Assembly: GCF_043641665.1 (NCBI RefSeq)
Contig: NC_092188.1
Coordinates: 15,707,704 to 15,771,703 of the forward strand
Length of the DNA stretch: 64,000 nt
From: Enoplosus armatus
Taxonomy: Eukaryota > Chordata > Actinopteri > Centrarchiformes > Enoplosidae
Reading direction: 5' to 3'
Both the position numbers and the translations under genes were made by a program. Under the pieces are notes generated by a model. The model was not told the DNA's origin. It saw only the letters and a list, made by a program, of their open reading frames with translations, and searched no databases. Below are positions 11,876 through 23,917 of the stretch, in pieces; positions within the stretch are counted from its first letter, which is position 1; every line of letters starts with the position of its first letter.

Positions 11876-13452
11876 GATAAACACAAGAACGCCACGTCAG
11901 AAATTGTAAGAGCAAAATATTTGCCTATTTTAGGTCATTTGTGTGAAGAGTGGAGAGTGCAGACTGCGCTGCAGTAGAGAAAATACTCTGTGTGGATGAT
12001 TTCACATTAAATGGTGGCAGAAAGTACACACGCTCATTCATTTTTGTTTCACTGCCTTGTACTTCACATACAAAGAAGTGACACATCTTACAAACAAAAT
12101 GCCTGACTGACCATGCACTTCACAAAATAGGATCTGTCTCTTTCTCTTTCTCACACATACAAACACACACAGAGAGACAAACACACACGCAGGCCACCAG
12201 GACAGATAGTGGGTCCAGTGTTTTGTAGCAACAGTGTATGATCTGTTTCTGCGCTGATACACATCTGTACATGGACATATGCAAAACCTGCACAGGCACC
12301 AACACAGCACAGCATGCAAAACACAGCAAAGGAAAAAAAAATGCTCTTAGCCCAGAGGCATACATTCAAAAACCCTTAAGAAGGCTATTGAACAAATTAG
12401 TGCCATGTCTCTAGTTTGAGCCTGTAATGTTTCATTCATTTTAAACGTGCCATAGTAAAAGCAAAGTAAACTTTCAACCATTGATGAAAATCATAGGTCT
12501 GTATTTATATGTTGGTCGTGAGTATTCACAGCAGTGAATAAAAAGATGGGCAAAACTGTTCAGTTCAGTTCTATTTTCAAAATCTATTATTCATCCCAGA
12601 AGGATCTCATCATCATATAGTCCTAAGAGACATACAGTAGATTCAGTACTCTGATAGGATATAATTCCCTACAAAAACAATACATTACAGCCTCAGAAGT
12701 CACCAAAAAGTAGAATCGACAACGTCTCAACAAAACTGAATATTACCTGTACAAGCTTATGCTGCCGGGCTGCTATGTGGGACTGCATTACCTTGTCTAC
12801 ACCTTGGAGACATAAATCCCTTCATTTGATAATAACGTCATGCAAATATACTACACAAATATTGGAGCCCAATATAGTGGCTGAGTTTGACTTTATGAGC
12901 GTGTACATGCGTCACACAGGGTACAACAGGTACAGCATGAGGAAGACGGTCTGAATAAGAACTCTAATAACGCTCACATGGCACTATGCCACGTGTCTAC
13001 ACCTGTTAAGGATTATGACTATCCTCAAAACCAGTCATGGTGTAAACAAGACCGATTCTGATAAGTGCCAGCTCCAGTAACTGACTGTGTTTCAGAGGAC
13101 ACCGAGACTGAAGCGCACAGACGAGCCTAATTACTGGCACCTGTAATAAATTAGACATAATCAAACCACCTACACAGACACGTGCTGTACAGACAGAACA
13201 GAACATGTGAATAGCAAATATATTGCTTCTTTTGTGGATACATCTGGACTGGAAGGCGAGTGCCCATACCCGACTGATCCCCATGTATCTGAGACCGCGT
13301 GTAGCGCAATGATAATCCATGTCTCGCAATAATCCCCTCGAATGCAACACCTTCAGAATAAAACATGTCATTCATTCGGTACGAAGTGTGGCTGTGCACC
13401 AGCGGATCGGATCGGGAGAGCAGGACCAAGGAGAGGAGCTGCAGAAACTCAC

Positions 13453-13500
13453 CACTATCAGTTTCATGGCGGGGTTGGACTTCGCTATCCGGGCGCTCAT
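13453..13500 (-). CDS. tnfrsf11b: tnfrsf11b exon 1: start codon and signal peptide
   Basis: On the minus strand the frame opens MSARIAKSNPAMKLIV and ends at a phase-0 donor, GTG|GTGAGT. Joined to exon 2 it gives MKLIVLFTASLSWAFQQQA, a good secretory signal. Two in-frame ATGs exist: 13500-13498, the first after an in-frame TGA upstream, and 13467-13465, which has a GCC ATG context and gives the more typical signal-peptide length. I report the first; the second is equally likely. A short coding first exon followed by a long phase-0 intron matches the mammalian gene (human MNNLLCCALV). No sequence identity could confirm so short an exon alone; the splice phase, the signal-peptide logic and the promoter features upstream support it. 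Confidence 0.75.
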
Positions 13501-13554
13501 CTCCACTGCGTGAAAGTGAACTTCGGTGTGATGGGGTCTCCATCACAGATCTGT

Positions 13555-13561
13555 TCTTATA
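13555..13561 (-). promoter_or_regulatory. tnfrsf11b: Candidate TATA box of tnfrsf11b
   Basis: The minus strand reads TATAAGA 55-60 bases upstream of the first in-frame ATG. Initiation 25-30 bases downstream would give a 5' leader of about 30-60 bases. This is inferred from motif and position only. Confidence 0.35.
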
Positions 13562-13567
13562 CAGTAC

Positions 13568-13640
13568 AGAGAGAGGGGGGAGAGAGAGACAGAGACAGAG
13601 AGAGAGAGAGAGAGAGGGAGAGAGGGAGGGAGGGAGGGAG
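13568..13640. repeat. GA-rich purine tract just upstream of the tnfrsf11b TATA-like box
   Basis: The plus strand is almost pure purine: (GA)n, then GGGA units ending at 13640. On the gene strand this is a CT/CCCT tract immediately upstream of the presumed core promoter. Such tracts can be length-polymorphic and can bind GAGA/CT-binding factors; no function can be shown here. Confidence 0.9.
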
Positions 13641-14756
13641 CATACGCCCACCTATCTCGTTATCCTGTGACAGCCCACTCTCTGACTGTCTTTGTGTTTC
13701 TGTCCCTAAAAATAAGATGCTGCATCGTCACGAGTTGCGTTGCGATTACGCGAAGTAGAGGATGGTGAATCCAAAAGGCAGCATCCAACGATCTTCAGAT
13801 GATGTGGATTCATTGAATTCAATCACATGGGGTCGACTTTTTAAGCTATACAAATATTCGCTAAAATATCCATAATAAATCATAATAAATATGGCAAATT
13901 GTAGAGGAATATGAGGCTATGCAAATATGGTACAGTAGCAAAATATGAGACCAGTAGTAGGATAAAACTCTCTCTATGCCAAGTATGAGTTCAGTTTAAA
14001 CTACAAAAGTGTCTTTCTTTGGTGGGGATGTGAGTTTTTCTTTACTTAGAGGGAAATAAAGCCAATAATTATGTAAATTTGCTTGACATTCCCCCAACTA
14101 CTGAAAAATTGTGGTAAAATAATACAGTGATGAAGTAAAACATATATCCATATGCCTATAATGCAAATTGTACAGTGTGAAGAAGTGGTTTCTATTTGTA
14201 TTTGACAACAAGTTTAACACACCCAATGTGTCAAAATAAAACAAAAAAGGTAGCTTTAATCAGTGTGAAACATTTTCCAGGATAAATGTTTTGAGTCCTG
14301 GTTTGACAGCTTGTAAATATAATGATTGACAGCTGTTTATTTGGACCAGCCAGAAATCATTTATTAAGACTTGTTGTGCTTATTTGGACATCTGCTGGTG
14401 GAAATGTTGTCTCAGTGGGGATGGACGACACTATATATGTGTTGAGAAGACCTGTTTTAGGAACCTGAGCCACAAAATCGAAGAAGTCCAAAATACCGTC
14501 TTTCTTAAAACTGTGGACCATCACAGCTTCGGTCTGGTGGCCCCTGAACTTTAAGGAACACTGAGTTTATTTAGTTTTAGGACTGTGCTGCGAACGCGTT
14601 TTTCCATAAGTGTATGTTATAATATATAACAAGAGTAGGTTCTGGTGTTTGGTCCATAGACTCCAGATGGTTTTTATAATATTTCACAAAAAAAATTAAC
14701 TGTATGATTTGTTGTTACATGTCCCACAACTAATTTCACTGGATATTTTTCGTTTC

Positions 14757-14935
14757 CGTTTATTTATTCAGGGAAGTCTCACAGAGGGGCAAAGTATTTT
14801 TTTCCCACAATTACACAGTTAGGGTTAGTAACTGCCCTCTTTCATTTACCCTAACCAGGGTTATCCTGTCTGTCCGGGGGTTAACCAGCAACCTTTAGTT
14901 CTCTAACCTTTAGTTCACCACTGCCGTATTGTACA
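14757..14935 (+). mobile_element. Diverged teleost interspersed repeat
   Basis: The blocks 'tttatttattcagggaagtc', 'cctgtctgtccgggggtt' and 'accagcaaccttt..ctaacctttag..ccaccactgcc' recur across fish genomes in my experience. No ends or coding region are visible. Family not assigned. Confidence 0.45.
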
Positions 14936-15282
14936 GAGGACTCGTGTAGTAAAATTCACTTTGATTGGATAGTTAAGTCACCTGATGACAACTGAGCAAA
15001 TTCCATTCATTGATGGCCATTAGATGTGGTTAAAAGCTCCTGAAAAAGCTAGAAGGTGGACCTTATGTTAAGATTTTTGTCCCCCAGTCAAGAATGAACT
15101 TTCACACTCAATGTTCTTGATGTTGTGAATGGATTGTCTCATTAACTGATAGACCTAGAAATTCATTTCAGAAAATTTTCACTCTTTCCAGTGAAGATTT
15201 CAATCTTCCAGACTGACAAAGGTATGTGAACTTTGGGGATAAACAATTAAATCAAAAGAACATTTTCCATTTTCAGAAAGAA

Positions 15283-15283
<1 letters not shown>

Positions 15284-15329
<46 letters not shown>
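15284..15329. repeat. (AC)n microsatellite, about 23 units
   Basis: Pure AC run in intergenic DNA. Shorter AC runs follow at 15954-15973. Confidence 0.95.
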
Positions 15330-15331
<2 letters not shown>

Positions 15332-16616
15332 ATACATTCTGAAGTTCAACGATAGATGTATATCAATGGGCCAATCCAGTGACATTTCAGGTTTGAAACT
15401 TGTTGGTGTTCTTTCTCTCCAGTCGTCTGTTGAATATCTTTAAATAAAGTGTTCTATTTAAAAGAATGACTGTACAGTAGAACAATACAATAGTACCCTC
15501 ACTTCATCAAGGTTTCAACCAAAAATAGAACTCCCACATAGAGGTCAAGATGCATAATAGGTACCGGACAACTCATGTAGTAAACCCAAAAGGGCACTCC
15601 CACACTGTGATCTCAACGTCTGATGTTGATACAAGACCTCTGATGTCAAAGGCCCTAAAACAAATCTGCTTTTCCATTTCTCTTTTTGTAGCTGCTCACT
15701 GTCCGGCCTGACAAAATGTCACAGCCCGCTGACGTAGAAGCACAAGGTCTCGACGTAATGAGAGAAAATACACACTCACCCACCTACGAGCCTCTGAAGC
15801 ATGTGAGGGAAGTCTTGATGGTGAGGTCACAGCTCACCACAGGATGACTGAACATACACACACAGGCAAAAATGCAGAAAAATACACACATCTTTCAGCG
15901 TCAAGGTCAGGATACACCGCAACAATGGTGGAACGGAGGCTGGACGCCTCTCAAACACACACACACACACACATTAACACACACTCACAACGAGCCTTCC
16001 TGACATGTTAGATGGACGGTGAGGTCTGTAGCGTACGAGCATTGAAAACGTGGGTGTTACGAGGTGAACCAGATGCCACTACGGCATGACCACTCCACAC
16101 ACAAGCAAATGCTGACTCGCTATATGTCGCCATAAATTGTTAGCTGGTTTTGGCCTGTCAACAATATTTCCTCATTTATTTTATATATCCAGTCACTGAT
16201 TACAAGAATTTGGGCTTGCCCTTATTTATTTTTGTATGTGCGTAATGAACGTGGACGTGTTTGTTTCTGTGTGTACTGTATATGTATATATTTATGTTCC
16301 TGAAGCATGAACAATGCACCCGCTGTGGAATCAAATAACTCCTATGAGGACAGTAAATAAAAATCTGTCTGTCAAGCAGAAAACTGGTCACAGTAGTGAC
16401 TCCAAAGATGATAAATACTGTTTTAAATTCAACTGCAAAGGTGTTCAGGTTAGTTCTTCGTAGTGCTTTTGCCATCTTGTTTGCATAGTCAGATAGCAGA
16501 TCTCTCACTACCATAGCCTGTTATTGTTCAGATCCATGCTAACTTCTGTGTACATGCGTGTATAGAATTGTCTGGTTGCGTGGTAGCCAAGATTGTGTGT
16601 GCATGTACTTATTACC

Positions 16617-16617
16617 C

Positions 16618-16645
<28 letters not shown>
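16617..16645. repeat. (GT)n microsatellite, about 14 units
   Basis: Pure GT run, intergenic. Confidence 0.93.
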
Positions 16646-16648
<3 letters not shown>

Positions 16649-17362
16649 ACTCATTTCCATAACAGATCTCATAAACGAATGAATGGAAAAGGGAACTGAT
16701 AACTGTTGTGTTGATGGGGACCCGAGACAGTGAAAGGTGAAAGACACAGAGAGCACTTTTTCAACTTTTTCAACAAAGGCTTTTACCCACGCATGCAAAT
16801 GAAGCATATTTGTAGGTAAACTTCAGAGAGAGAAAGAGATAGGACATGACGATCCAAGCATCCTCTTGACAGGCTCACAAAGAACAGTAGAGATAATATC
16901 AGCTACTAAAACTGTACAAAGCACTGTATAGGGGGATTGAGTCATGGTAGCAACTCAAAAGTAAAATATTTTTCAAGATTTAGTTCTGAAAGGGTTTTGC
17001 CCACCATACATCTCCAAGTGATGATGTGGCAAAGACCATGATTTTCATTAGGTCCTCGTTGAACTGTACATATCTGACATGCCTGTGGTAGTAACTTTTA
17101 CAGGCCAGTTAATGGTTACTGTTTCTGCTACTTCTGAACATTTTCAGTGCAGTTACAGTGGAGGATTTCTTCTTCCGTTTCACATTTCTGTACTGTTCAA
17201 AATGCTTGTGGAAGCATATTTTTAGCAAATAGAAGCTTCAATTCACATTTATTTCTTATCAGTTGGTACCATGCTCCATTTGCGTTGTTTGATTTAAGTT
17301 ATGTTTCGTGTTAATTTGCACCTATTGCATGTCTGTCCACCCTGGCAGAGTAATCCTGGGGA

Positions 17363-17447
17363 TCTTTGTTGCATCCCTCTCACCCTCATTTCCTGTCATC
17401 TATCCAATGGCGTTATCTAATAAAGGCATAAAATGCCCAAAAACATT
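17363..17447 (+). mobile_element. Diverged fish repeat tail ('taataaaggc...aaatgcccaaaaa')
   Basis: The sequence 'tgttgcatccctctcaccct', then 'cctgtcat', then 'taataaaggcataaaatgcc' and an A-rich end resembles a very common percomorph interspersed repeat 3' end. I infer a SINE-like origin. Family uncertain. Confidence 0.5.
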
Positions 17448-17477
17448 TTTAAAGACTGTTACTATTTCATGTGTAAT

Positions 17478-17480
<3 letters not shown>

Positions 17481-17519
<39 letters not shown>
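17481..17519. repeat. (AC)n microsatellite, about 19 units
   Basis: Pure AC run, intergenic. Confidence 0.95.
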
Positions 17520-17521
<2 letters not shown>

Positions 17522-19329
17522 TATACAAACTACATAATAAAATAAGTCTTCAATTATACTAAGCTAAAAAGTGAAAGTTGTGGTTTCCTATATGAAGGTG
17601 GAAGTTGGTTTTGATGAGGTGTGTGGCAACTACAAAACAGTGGTGTGTAATATCATCGACCTGCAGAGCCGGAGAGCCCCCGCAGACCCACCGCTTTCAA
17701 ATGTAAATGTAAATGTAAATAATGCACTGCTTATCAACATAATGAATCTACATCAGAGTAATGAAGCTCAGCGTCAGTTCAGTCAGGAAAACCTCTAATC
17801 AGTTTCTCTAAACAGCTCATCGTGGACGTTTACTCTCTCACTATCCAATCAGAATTTGCCATGATCTCCTGTCATTTCAGTGTGGAATTACTGCGACCCT
17901 CCTCCACCCCATTCACTGCCAGTCATCACATCCTTTCACCACCACCACCTGTGTCTAGACTCCATCGGGGGGTATCCTATACTAAGGCTTCATTACCCCC
18001 TTAAAACATAATGGTGTCACGATGGGGGTCGAATCGCCAAAGACTTTCACATTTCTTATCTTTATTATGCATGTGTCAATAAATAATTGTTCACTCATTT
18101 AAGTCTCTCCTGACTGAAGTGCAGTTTATTGAGATGTTCCCAAAACATGAGCCTCACACCTAAATTATTAATAATAATCATTACTGTTATTTCTGCTTCT
18201 TAGGCCAAAGACACACTACACACATGAAAAGCAAAATGGACAATCATTTATGTAAAAATGTCAAAATACGTAATTAAAACATTTGTCTATTGACTAATGT
18301 TTTTTTTTATTTAAGTTCAGTTTAGTTCTGTGGGGTAAGGTGACCTTAGTGCAAAAGGTTTTCAGCAAAACCCTAGCCACACCACTTTAATCTGTGTTGT
18401 TGTACAGACGGAGAAGAAGCATGTTGCCTTGTTATGGTTCTTGACCTTCTCATATTCTCCTCTCAGCCTTCCTGCGGTCCACCTCAGAGTTCTTGTTTCA
18501 GGATATTTTATATCTCTCACTGCCTGGGCCCCTCAGATGGAAATCACAGTGGACAAGTCTTTATTTTACTAAGTGATGAAAAAGCCTCAACAGGATACTG
18601 AAATTATCAATGTGGGGCAAAGATACCTATAGAGAAAATGCATGGAGGGAGGAAGCAGAATAGAATGAAGTGGAGGATGATATAGTGGTGTATCTGCTGA
18701 AGGCCCATGAGATACATATAGGAAGCAATGGCAGAGAGAAACGGAGAGACAGGAATGAAAAAAGGATGAGGGTTTCAGCAGACCCTGTACCCAGCGTTGG
18801 AAGTATTGCCAGTCAAAGCAGTGAGTCACATGCGACCTTGAGAGAAGAAATAACAGCAGAGGGATCCCTGGACTTCCACGGCAGCTGATGTGGTCACCTT
18901 GTTTTTCCCTGGTGAGGTTTCCAAAATGATTTAGGGGAAACTCTTATGAACTGCTTGGTGTCGAGAGTGACGCATGCAACAAGGCTCATTCTCAGGAGAT
19001 GTTTGCATGCCTGCCTGTCATTTTTAGAGCACTCAAGATCAGTTTAAACAAATAATGGAGGAGGAGTTTCAAGTTTATTGAATAGTTTTTAGTTTTAAAA
19101 AACCCTTTACACTTTTATCCCTCCATGTACATGGCCTGGTATTTTTATATTTTGGGCCAGTCTTTTAAAGTAACACATGGACCAAAATGTACCTGTAGAT
19201 GTTAAGGTAGAGGAAGGTACAGGCTACTGAGTTCTAAGAGAGGAGAATTCCATAATATATAAAATAGCTATTGTATACTTTGTCCATATTTATCTATATT
19301 TAGTTTGAGTCTTTTTGGTTGAAAATTAT

Positions 19330-19610
19330 AATTCCTTTGGACCAATTTTAGCCATGTTAGCAGCTAAAGCAATGTTGGCCAGACAGCCACTTTAGTCCAG
19401 ACTGAAATATCTCACCATCTATCGGCAAATGTTGGCATGCTAACATGCTAAGCTAAAATTGTGAGCATGGTCAACATTACACTTGCTTCAGCATGTTAAC
19501 GTTGGTGCTGTAAGCATGTTAGCATGCTGACATTAGCATTTAGCTTAAAGCTGTGCAGTACAGCCTCACAAAGCAGCTAGCTGCTAGCGTGGCTGTGAAC
19601 TCTTAGTATT
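19330..19610 (+). mobile_element. Teleost 'gttagcatgctaac' interspersed repeat
   Basis: Contains 'gactgaaatatctcaccatc', 'ggcatgctaacatgctaagc', 'catgttagcatgctgacatt', 'agcatttagcttaaagctgt' and 'acagcctcacaaagcagcta' in the order in which this abundant spiny-rayed-fish repeat carries them. Decayed, no coding region. It is one of the better taxonomic hints in the window. Confidence 0.65.
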
Positions 19611-20956
19611 GTTTTATTCGCAGGAAGGCCTCCCCATCATTTTGTGGAAAGTATTTGTTTGCCCCTTATAATCACAAGCATGATTTTTGTATTCATCATC
19701 AAGTTTAACAGACTGGGAAACGGGAAAGCTGAGCAGTACTTTACTACAGTCTTTGTGACTAGAAACGTAGCTATTTATATAATTCAGCAGCACACTCTGA
19801 TGTAGCAGTAGCTTCCCACTAAATGCTGCACGAGTACCATATGTTCAGATGAATGGACTTCAGTTTAGTGTTTCTCCTGTTTCCAGTTGACCTTGACATT
19901 CCCTGGCATGCATTGCCTTGCTGAAGTAATGTACAAAATAAGATATATTTCACATTCTTGCCACTGGACAAGTTAATAAGGGCTTTCAGGCAGTGAAATA
20001 TATTAAACAATTTGAGTGCCAACAGTGTGTTTCAGAATCAAGTCTTATCAGACAAAAGACAGATACAGAGAGAGGAAGAGATTGTGTAATTAAAGGAGAT
20101 TGAAGTTGATGCTGCTGAAACAACACATGTATTGTTTTAAATGGGAAATGTGATATTGAATCTCCTGGCCATTATAAACTTTGCTGTGAACTAGACCGTG
20201 GACTATGCACCAATAGGAATTTAGATTTAAGTTGAAAGCAGTGATATTTATGAGGTCCATTAAGTAAGCGCACTGTAGCATTGCAGGCCTCAGAGGATAC
20301 AGGACGACAGGGTATTCATTTTTAACTGTTTTACAGACAATTATTTGCTGTAAAATGCATCTCAAATAAACTAACAGTCAAATTTCAAGGGCATATATAA
20401 CAGTGCTTTAATTATTTTGCCGCCAGGAAAAGTCAACAGACAAGAGGCAGCAGCCTGCTTCCCTGTTTGTCCAATTCGTTTCATGAGAGGAGTGCTGAAT
20501 GTGTGTGTTTGTGCCTAATGTTTACTGTTAGCGTGTGGCAAAGAACTTCTTACTCACCGGCCACAATCTACAGTGGCGCAGACCCAAAGTAAAGATGGCC
20601 TTACTGTGCAACTACTGTACTTACAGTGTATGCTACAAGGCCTCACTCCCGGCGACCTCAGTTACACCTCCGTAAAATAACCAGAGTAAAAATAAAACAC
20701 ATACCATAGAGAAAGAGGAAGTCGATTTTGGCTGCAGGTTTTTAATTTGACACATAATTTTGGAATATTTCTGTTTCATTAATAAATATTGAATACTCCA
20801 GCCAAACCAGATATTCCCCTGGGCAGAAAAATAACTGTGCTTGTACAGGGTTTTTTGGAGCCCTTTGTGCTATGTTAAACTGTAAAGTAAAGTAATAGGT
20901 GACAAGACGATATAGCACCTTTCTTAACAAGGTTACAAGATGCAGAACAAGTAAAA

Positions 20957-21062
20957 GTGGTAACACTTTACTTCAAGTTACCATAATTAGCATTTATAAG
21001 CAGTACATAAACATTTGATAAATGGCTTATGACACACTATTATGTAGTTGTTACAGTTGTTA
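20957..21062 (+). mobile_element. Fish repeat fragment ('ggtaacactttacttcaagt')
   Basis: The phrase 'ggtaacactttacttcaagt', then 'agcatttataagcagtacat' and 'aaatggcttatgacacacta' is typical of a decayed DNA-transposon-like repeat common in fish. Its boundary with the SINE-like unit to the right is abrupt near 21063. Confidence 0.5.
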
Positions 21063-21063
21063 T

Positions 21064-21270
21064 GAATCACAGGGTTGGCGGTTCAATCCCCACCTCCTCC
21101 TCTCCACACGTCAAAGTGTCCTTGGGAAAAACACTGAACCCAAATTGCTCCCGATGGTTGGCCAGCACCCTGCAAAGTAGCTTACTGCCATGAGTGTGTG
21201 TGTGAATGGGTGAATGAACAGCAGAAAACCTTTGGATATGTACCTTAAACGTCCTCATATCTGCCACCAA
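21064..21270 (+). mobile_element. tRNA-derived SINE-like element
   Basis: The box GGTTCAATCC (21080-21089) matches the RNA polymerase III B-box consensus. It is followed by 'cgtcaaagtgtccttgggaa', 'acactgaacccaaattgctc' and 'tgtgtgaatgggtgaatgaa', a body I recognise from many teleost genomes. A minus-strand open frame across it is not a gene. Confidence 0.6.
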
Positions 21271-21292
21271 CTAAATTATAGTGTGTTGTAAC

Positions 21293-21425
21293 AGTGTTGT
21301 GCAAGTTACTGAAAAATAGTAATTAGTTAGTTACTAGTTACCTCATTAAAAAGTAACTAAATTACTGAATACTTTCACCAAAAGATAATGCAATACTGTG
21401 ATAAGTAACTTTCTGGTTACTTTTT
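21293..21425. mobile_element. AT-rich fish repeat ('gttactagttac') fragment
   Basis: Dense 'agttactgaaaa', 'tagttagttactagttac' and 'aaagtaactaaattactg' blocks near the left end are answered by 'gtaactttctggttactttt' at the right end, suggesting a small inverted-repeat element. Confidence 0.5.
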
Positions 21426-21817
21426 AAATGTCTACTTTGAAATGCTGCCATTGATGATGTGCCTATAGCTTTCATTTCCATACTGTTGTTGCAGTATGTG
21501 GGTCTTTAGCAAGTAGCTTCTATTCTGCCTTGTTGGCATTGATACCATAATCGGAATCCAACTTTTTTTCTTCTGTGCGATCACATTAGCTGTTGAAAAA
21601 CATAGAATGTTAAATGTAAAAGTGTTTACGTGATTTCAGAGAGGTTTATATTGTGTGCCTTCACCAAATAAAAAGACCAAAATATTATGGAATACAAGTG
21701 TGCTGAGCTGTCAGCAGTCCATGTGAGACGCACTCATTCTTGGCACCAAGATTGCCGTGCGCTGCTGAATTGGCGTCACCACTATGGACAGCCATTTCAT
21801 TCAATACCCCCCCACTG

Positions 21818-21975
21818 TACACCACCTTTCCAGTTAACAGACACCCACCATCCAAACTGCACATCACCTATCCAGTTAACAGACACCCCCCACCTAACCA
21901 ATCACCAGACACCACCTATCCAGTTAACACCTATCCTGTTACTACACACCACCAATCCAGTTACTAGACACCACC
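21818..21975. repeat. Imperfect minisatellite, unit about 22-24 bases
   Basis: The unit 'cacctatccagttaacagac' and variants recur about five to six times ('cctttccagttaacagacac', 'cacctatccagttaacagac', 'caccaatccagttactagac'). Open frames rich in Pro, His and Thr here are translations of the repeat, not genes. Confidence 0.75.
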
Positions 21976-22049
21976 TCTTCCTTTTTGCTGTGCTTTCTTT
22001 TTCTTGCTATGTCAGACCTACTATCACGCCATTATTTCAAATTTAATGT

Positions 22050-23119
22050 GAAGTATGCTTTTTTTGCTATTCAAAAATGACATAATCAAGACTTGACAGC
22101 AGGGTTTCCACTTGAGTACATTTTTGCTTTGTTGTCTTTTTCCATCATTATCTCTGTGAGTATTTTCCACTGGGTTAATCTCCTGCAGTCTCTAGTCTCT
22201 AGTTACCTTGGAAAAGATGACAAACAGGCCAGCAGCCTCTGAAACAGCAGCATGTTTTCCTGCTCTCTCACCAGGATGCCACTGGCATGCAGGCCACTAG
22301 TCTTTCCCAGCACTGGGCACTTAGCTCTGTTCACAGGATTGGCCTGCCTGCCCGCTTGCCTGCCTGCCTGCATGCAAGTGTGTGTTAGTGAGTGTGTGGG
22401 TGGGCGTGTGTGCTGTGCATGCAGTCAGTGGGTAAGGGGTGATACAGACAATTTCCAGGGAAGGTAAATGCGTGGAGATAAATGTGTGTGTGGAGTAGGA
22501 ACAGGCGATATTTTGTGTGTAAATGTAGAACTCATTTTTGTTGTCTTTCCAAATAAGAAATTGACATATAGGTCTGGGTCACTGAATGAAGAGAGCCCAT
22601 ATTTCTGCATTCCTCAACATCCCTATACAATCCCTGAATAAACATCGCAGCATAATGACATTGCGCCACGCTCAAAGCAATCCCAGGCTTAATATTCCTA
22701 TAATCGCTGGGATTATGACAGGAAGCAAGATGGTGGGGTGGAGATCGTTAAACAATAGGTATACTTACATGTTATGTTGCCAGATTTGGCAGACTTTTTG
22801 GAGCTGTCATGAGACATTTAATGGAACAATGAGGTGTCAGATATTGCAACAGGAATTCCAACAGAAGCATAACAGTACATGCACAGTTTAATTTAAGTGA
22901 GTCACACACCTAATAAAAAACTGTGGAAAACTTTATGACTTTCAAGTAATTCTGTTGACTTCATAGAAATCACCTGACTCTTAATAAAGTCCTATGTTGG
23001 TCAAAATGAGTGACTGTACTGTAAACAAAAATGCTATGCATGTTAAACCATGTTTTTTAAAAGGGAGACTTATTTATGTTCTGGGAAAATCAATGTTTTT
23101 TGTCTCTAAGACAAGGCCG
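22050..23119. other. Intergenic, nothing recognised
   Basis: Contains a short 'ctgcctgc' run near 22340-22372. No gene or named repeat seen. Confidence 0.5.
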
Positions 23120-23520
23120 GTAAAATAAAAAGTACAATCGAGGTCAAAAGTCAAACCCAGGTAGGCAGGGGAGATGAGGCAAAATGATCCAATAAGGGAT
23201 CAGCAGGAGTCCAAAAGGCAGGCAAGAGGTCATGACAGGCAAAACGCAGGCAGGCAGAGAAAATCGCTGGCACGCAAAGGCAGAAACACAGAAGATGATC
23301 TGGCGGGGAATGACTGGGAAGTGGGCCAGTAACACATGCTACTAGGTTGATGGGAAAGTGGGAATAGGTGTGCAGGTGGGCGGGAGATGTCAGGTGAATG
23401 GAGGGAGCACAGGGGTTACTGCAAGGCAGGTGGGACTGGCAGGACCTGAAACGACAGAGAGTTGGTACATGGCAGGGGGGAAAAGCAGACAAGGACGTGT
23501 TATTTTCAGAGGGGAAGCTT
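23120..23520. mobile_element. Probable decayed transposon-derived segment (AGGCAGG/CAGGTG-rich)
   Basis: Phrases such as 'caggagtccaaaaggcaggc', 'tctggcggggaatgactggg' and 'gaataggtgtgcaggtgggc' resemble non-coding parts of fish LTR or other retroelement remnants. The 124-residue minus-strand frame here is repeat translation in a G-rich sequence. Assignment weak. Confidence 0.35.
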
Positions 23521-23871
23521 ATCACCGCTTCAAAATCAAAACACCCTGTCCTAATTCAACTGGCTAGAACAACCACTGGTAGACCAAGGCAACGTTTCTG
23601 TAGATATGGAAGAAAACAATTTTAATAGTGTAATGCTAGAAGACATTCAGAGCGGCCTGTGCCAGGGACAACTGGTGGTGTCGCTGCGGTAAATATGCAC
23701 CATTGGAACAGAAGTTTAATCGCTGTGCTGCAGCAAATTTCACCAATGCCAGTTTCTTTTGGATTCAATTTAGGCTAACATTAGTAGCTCTGACCCAGTG
23801 ACCTGGGAGTGGCCTTGGAAGGCAACAGGCCCAGTGCATTCTGGTTGTTGTAGTTTTTCTACCTTTTGTAT

Positions 23872-23917
23872 AATTTCCCCCCGGGGATCAATAAAGTATT
23901 CTGATTCTGATTCTGAA
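23872..23917 (-). mobile_element. GAATCA-tailed fish retroelement 3' end, minus orientation
   Basis: On the minus strand the sequence reads 'cagaatcagaatcagaatac', then 'tttattgatccccgggggga' and 'aatta'. The same block lies on the plus strand at 28.27 kb and in part at 62.66 kb. It is recognised as an abundant fish repeat end. Confidence 0.65.

Larger units (their letters stand above)
13641..19329. other. Intergenic: tnfrsf11b upstream region
   Basis: No exon, tRNA or conserved coding frame recognised on either strand. It holds CA/GT microsatellites (15.3, 15.95, 16.6 and 17.5 kb), an AAATGT hexamer run at 17698-17722 and two diverged fish repeats (14.76-14.94 and 17.36-17.45 kb), listed separately. 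Confidence 0.6.

Noticed and set aside
13151..13651. 166-residue minus frame overlapping tnfrsf11b exon 1
   Set aside because: It starts in the CT-rich tract, is in a different frame from the signal peptide and shows no homology.
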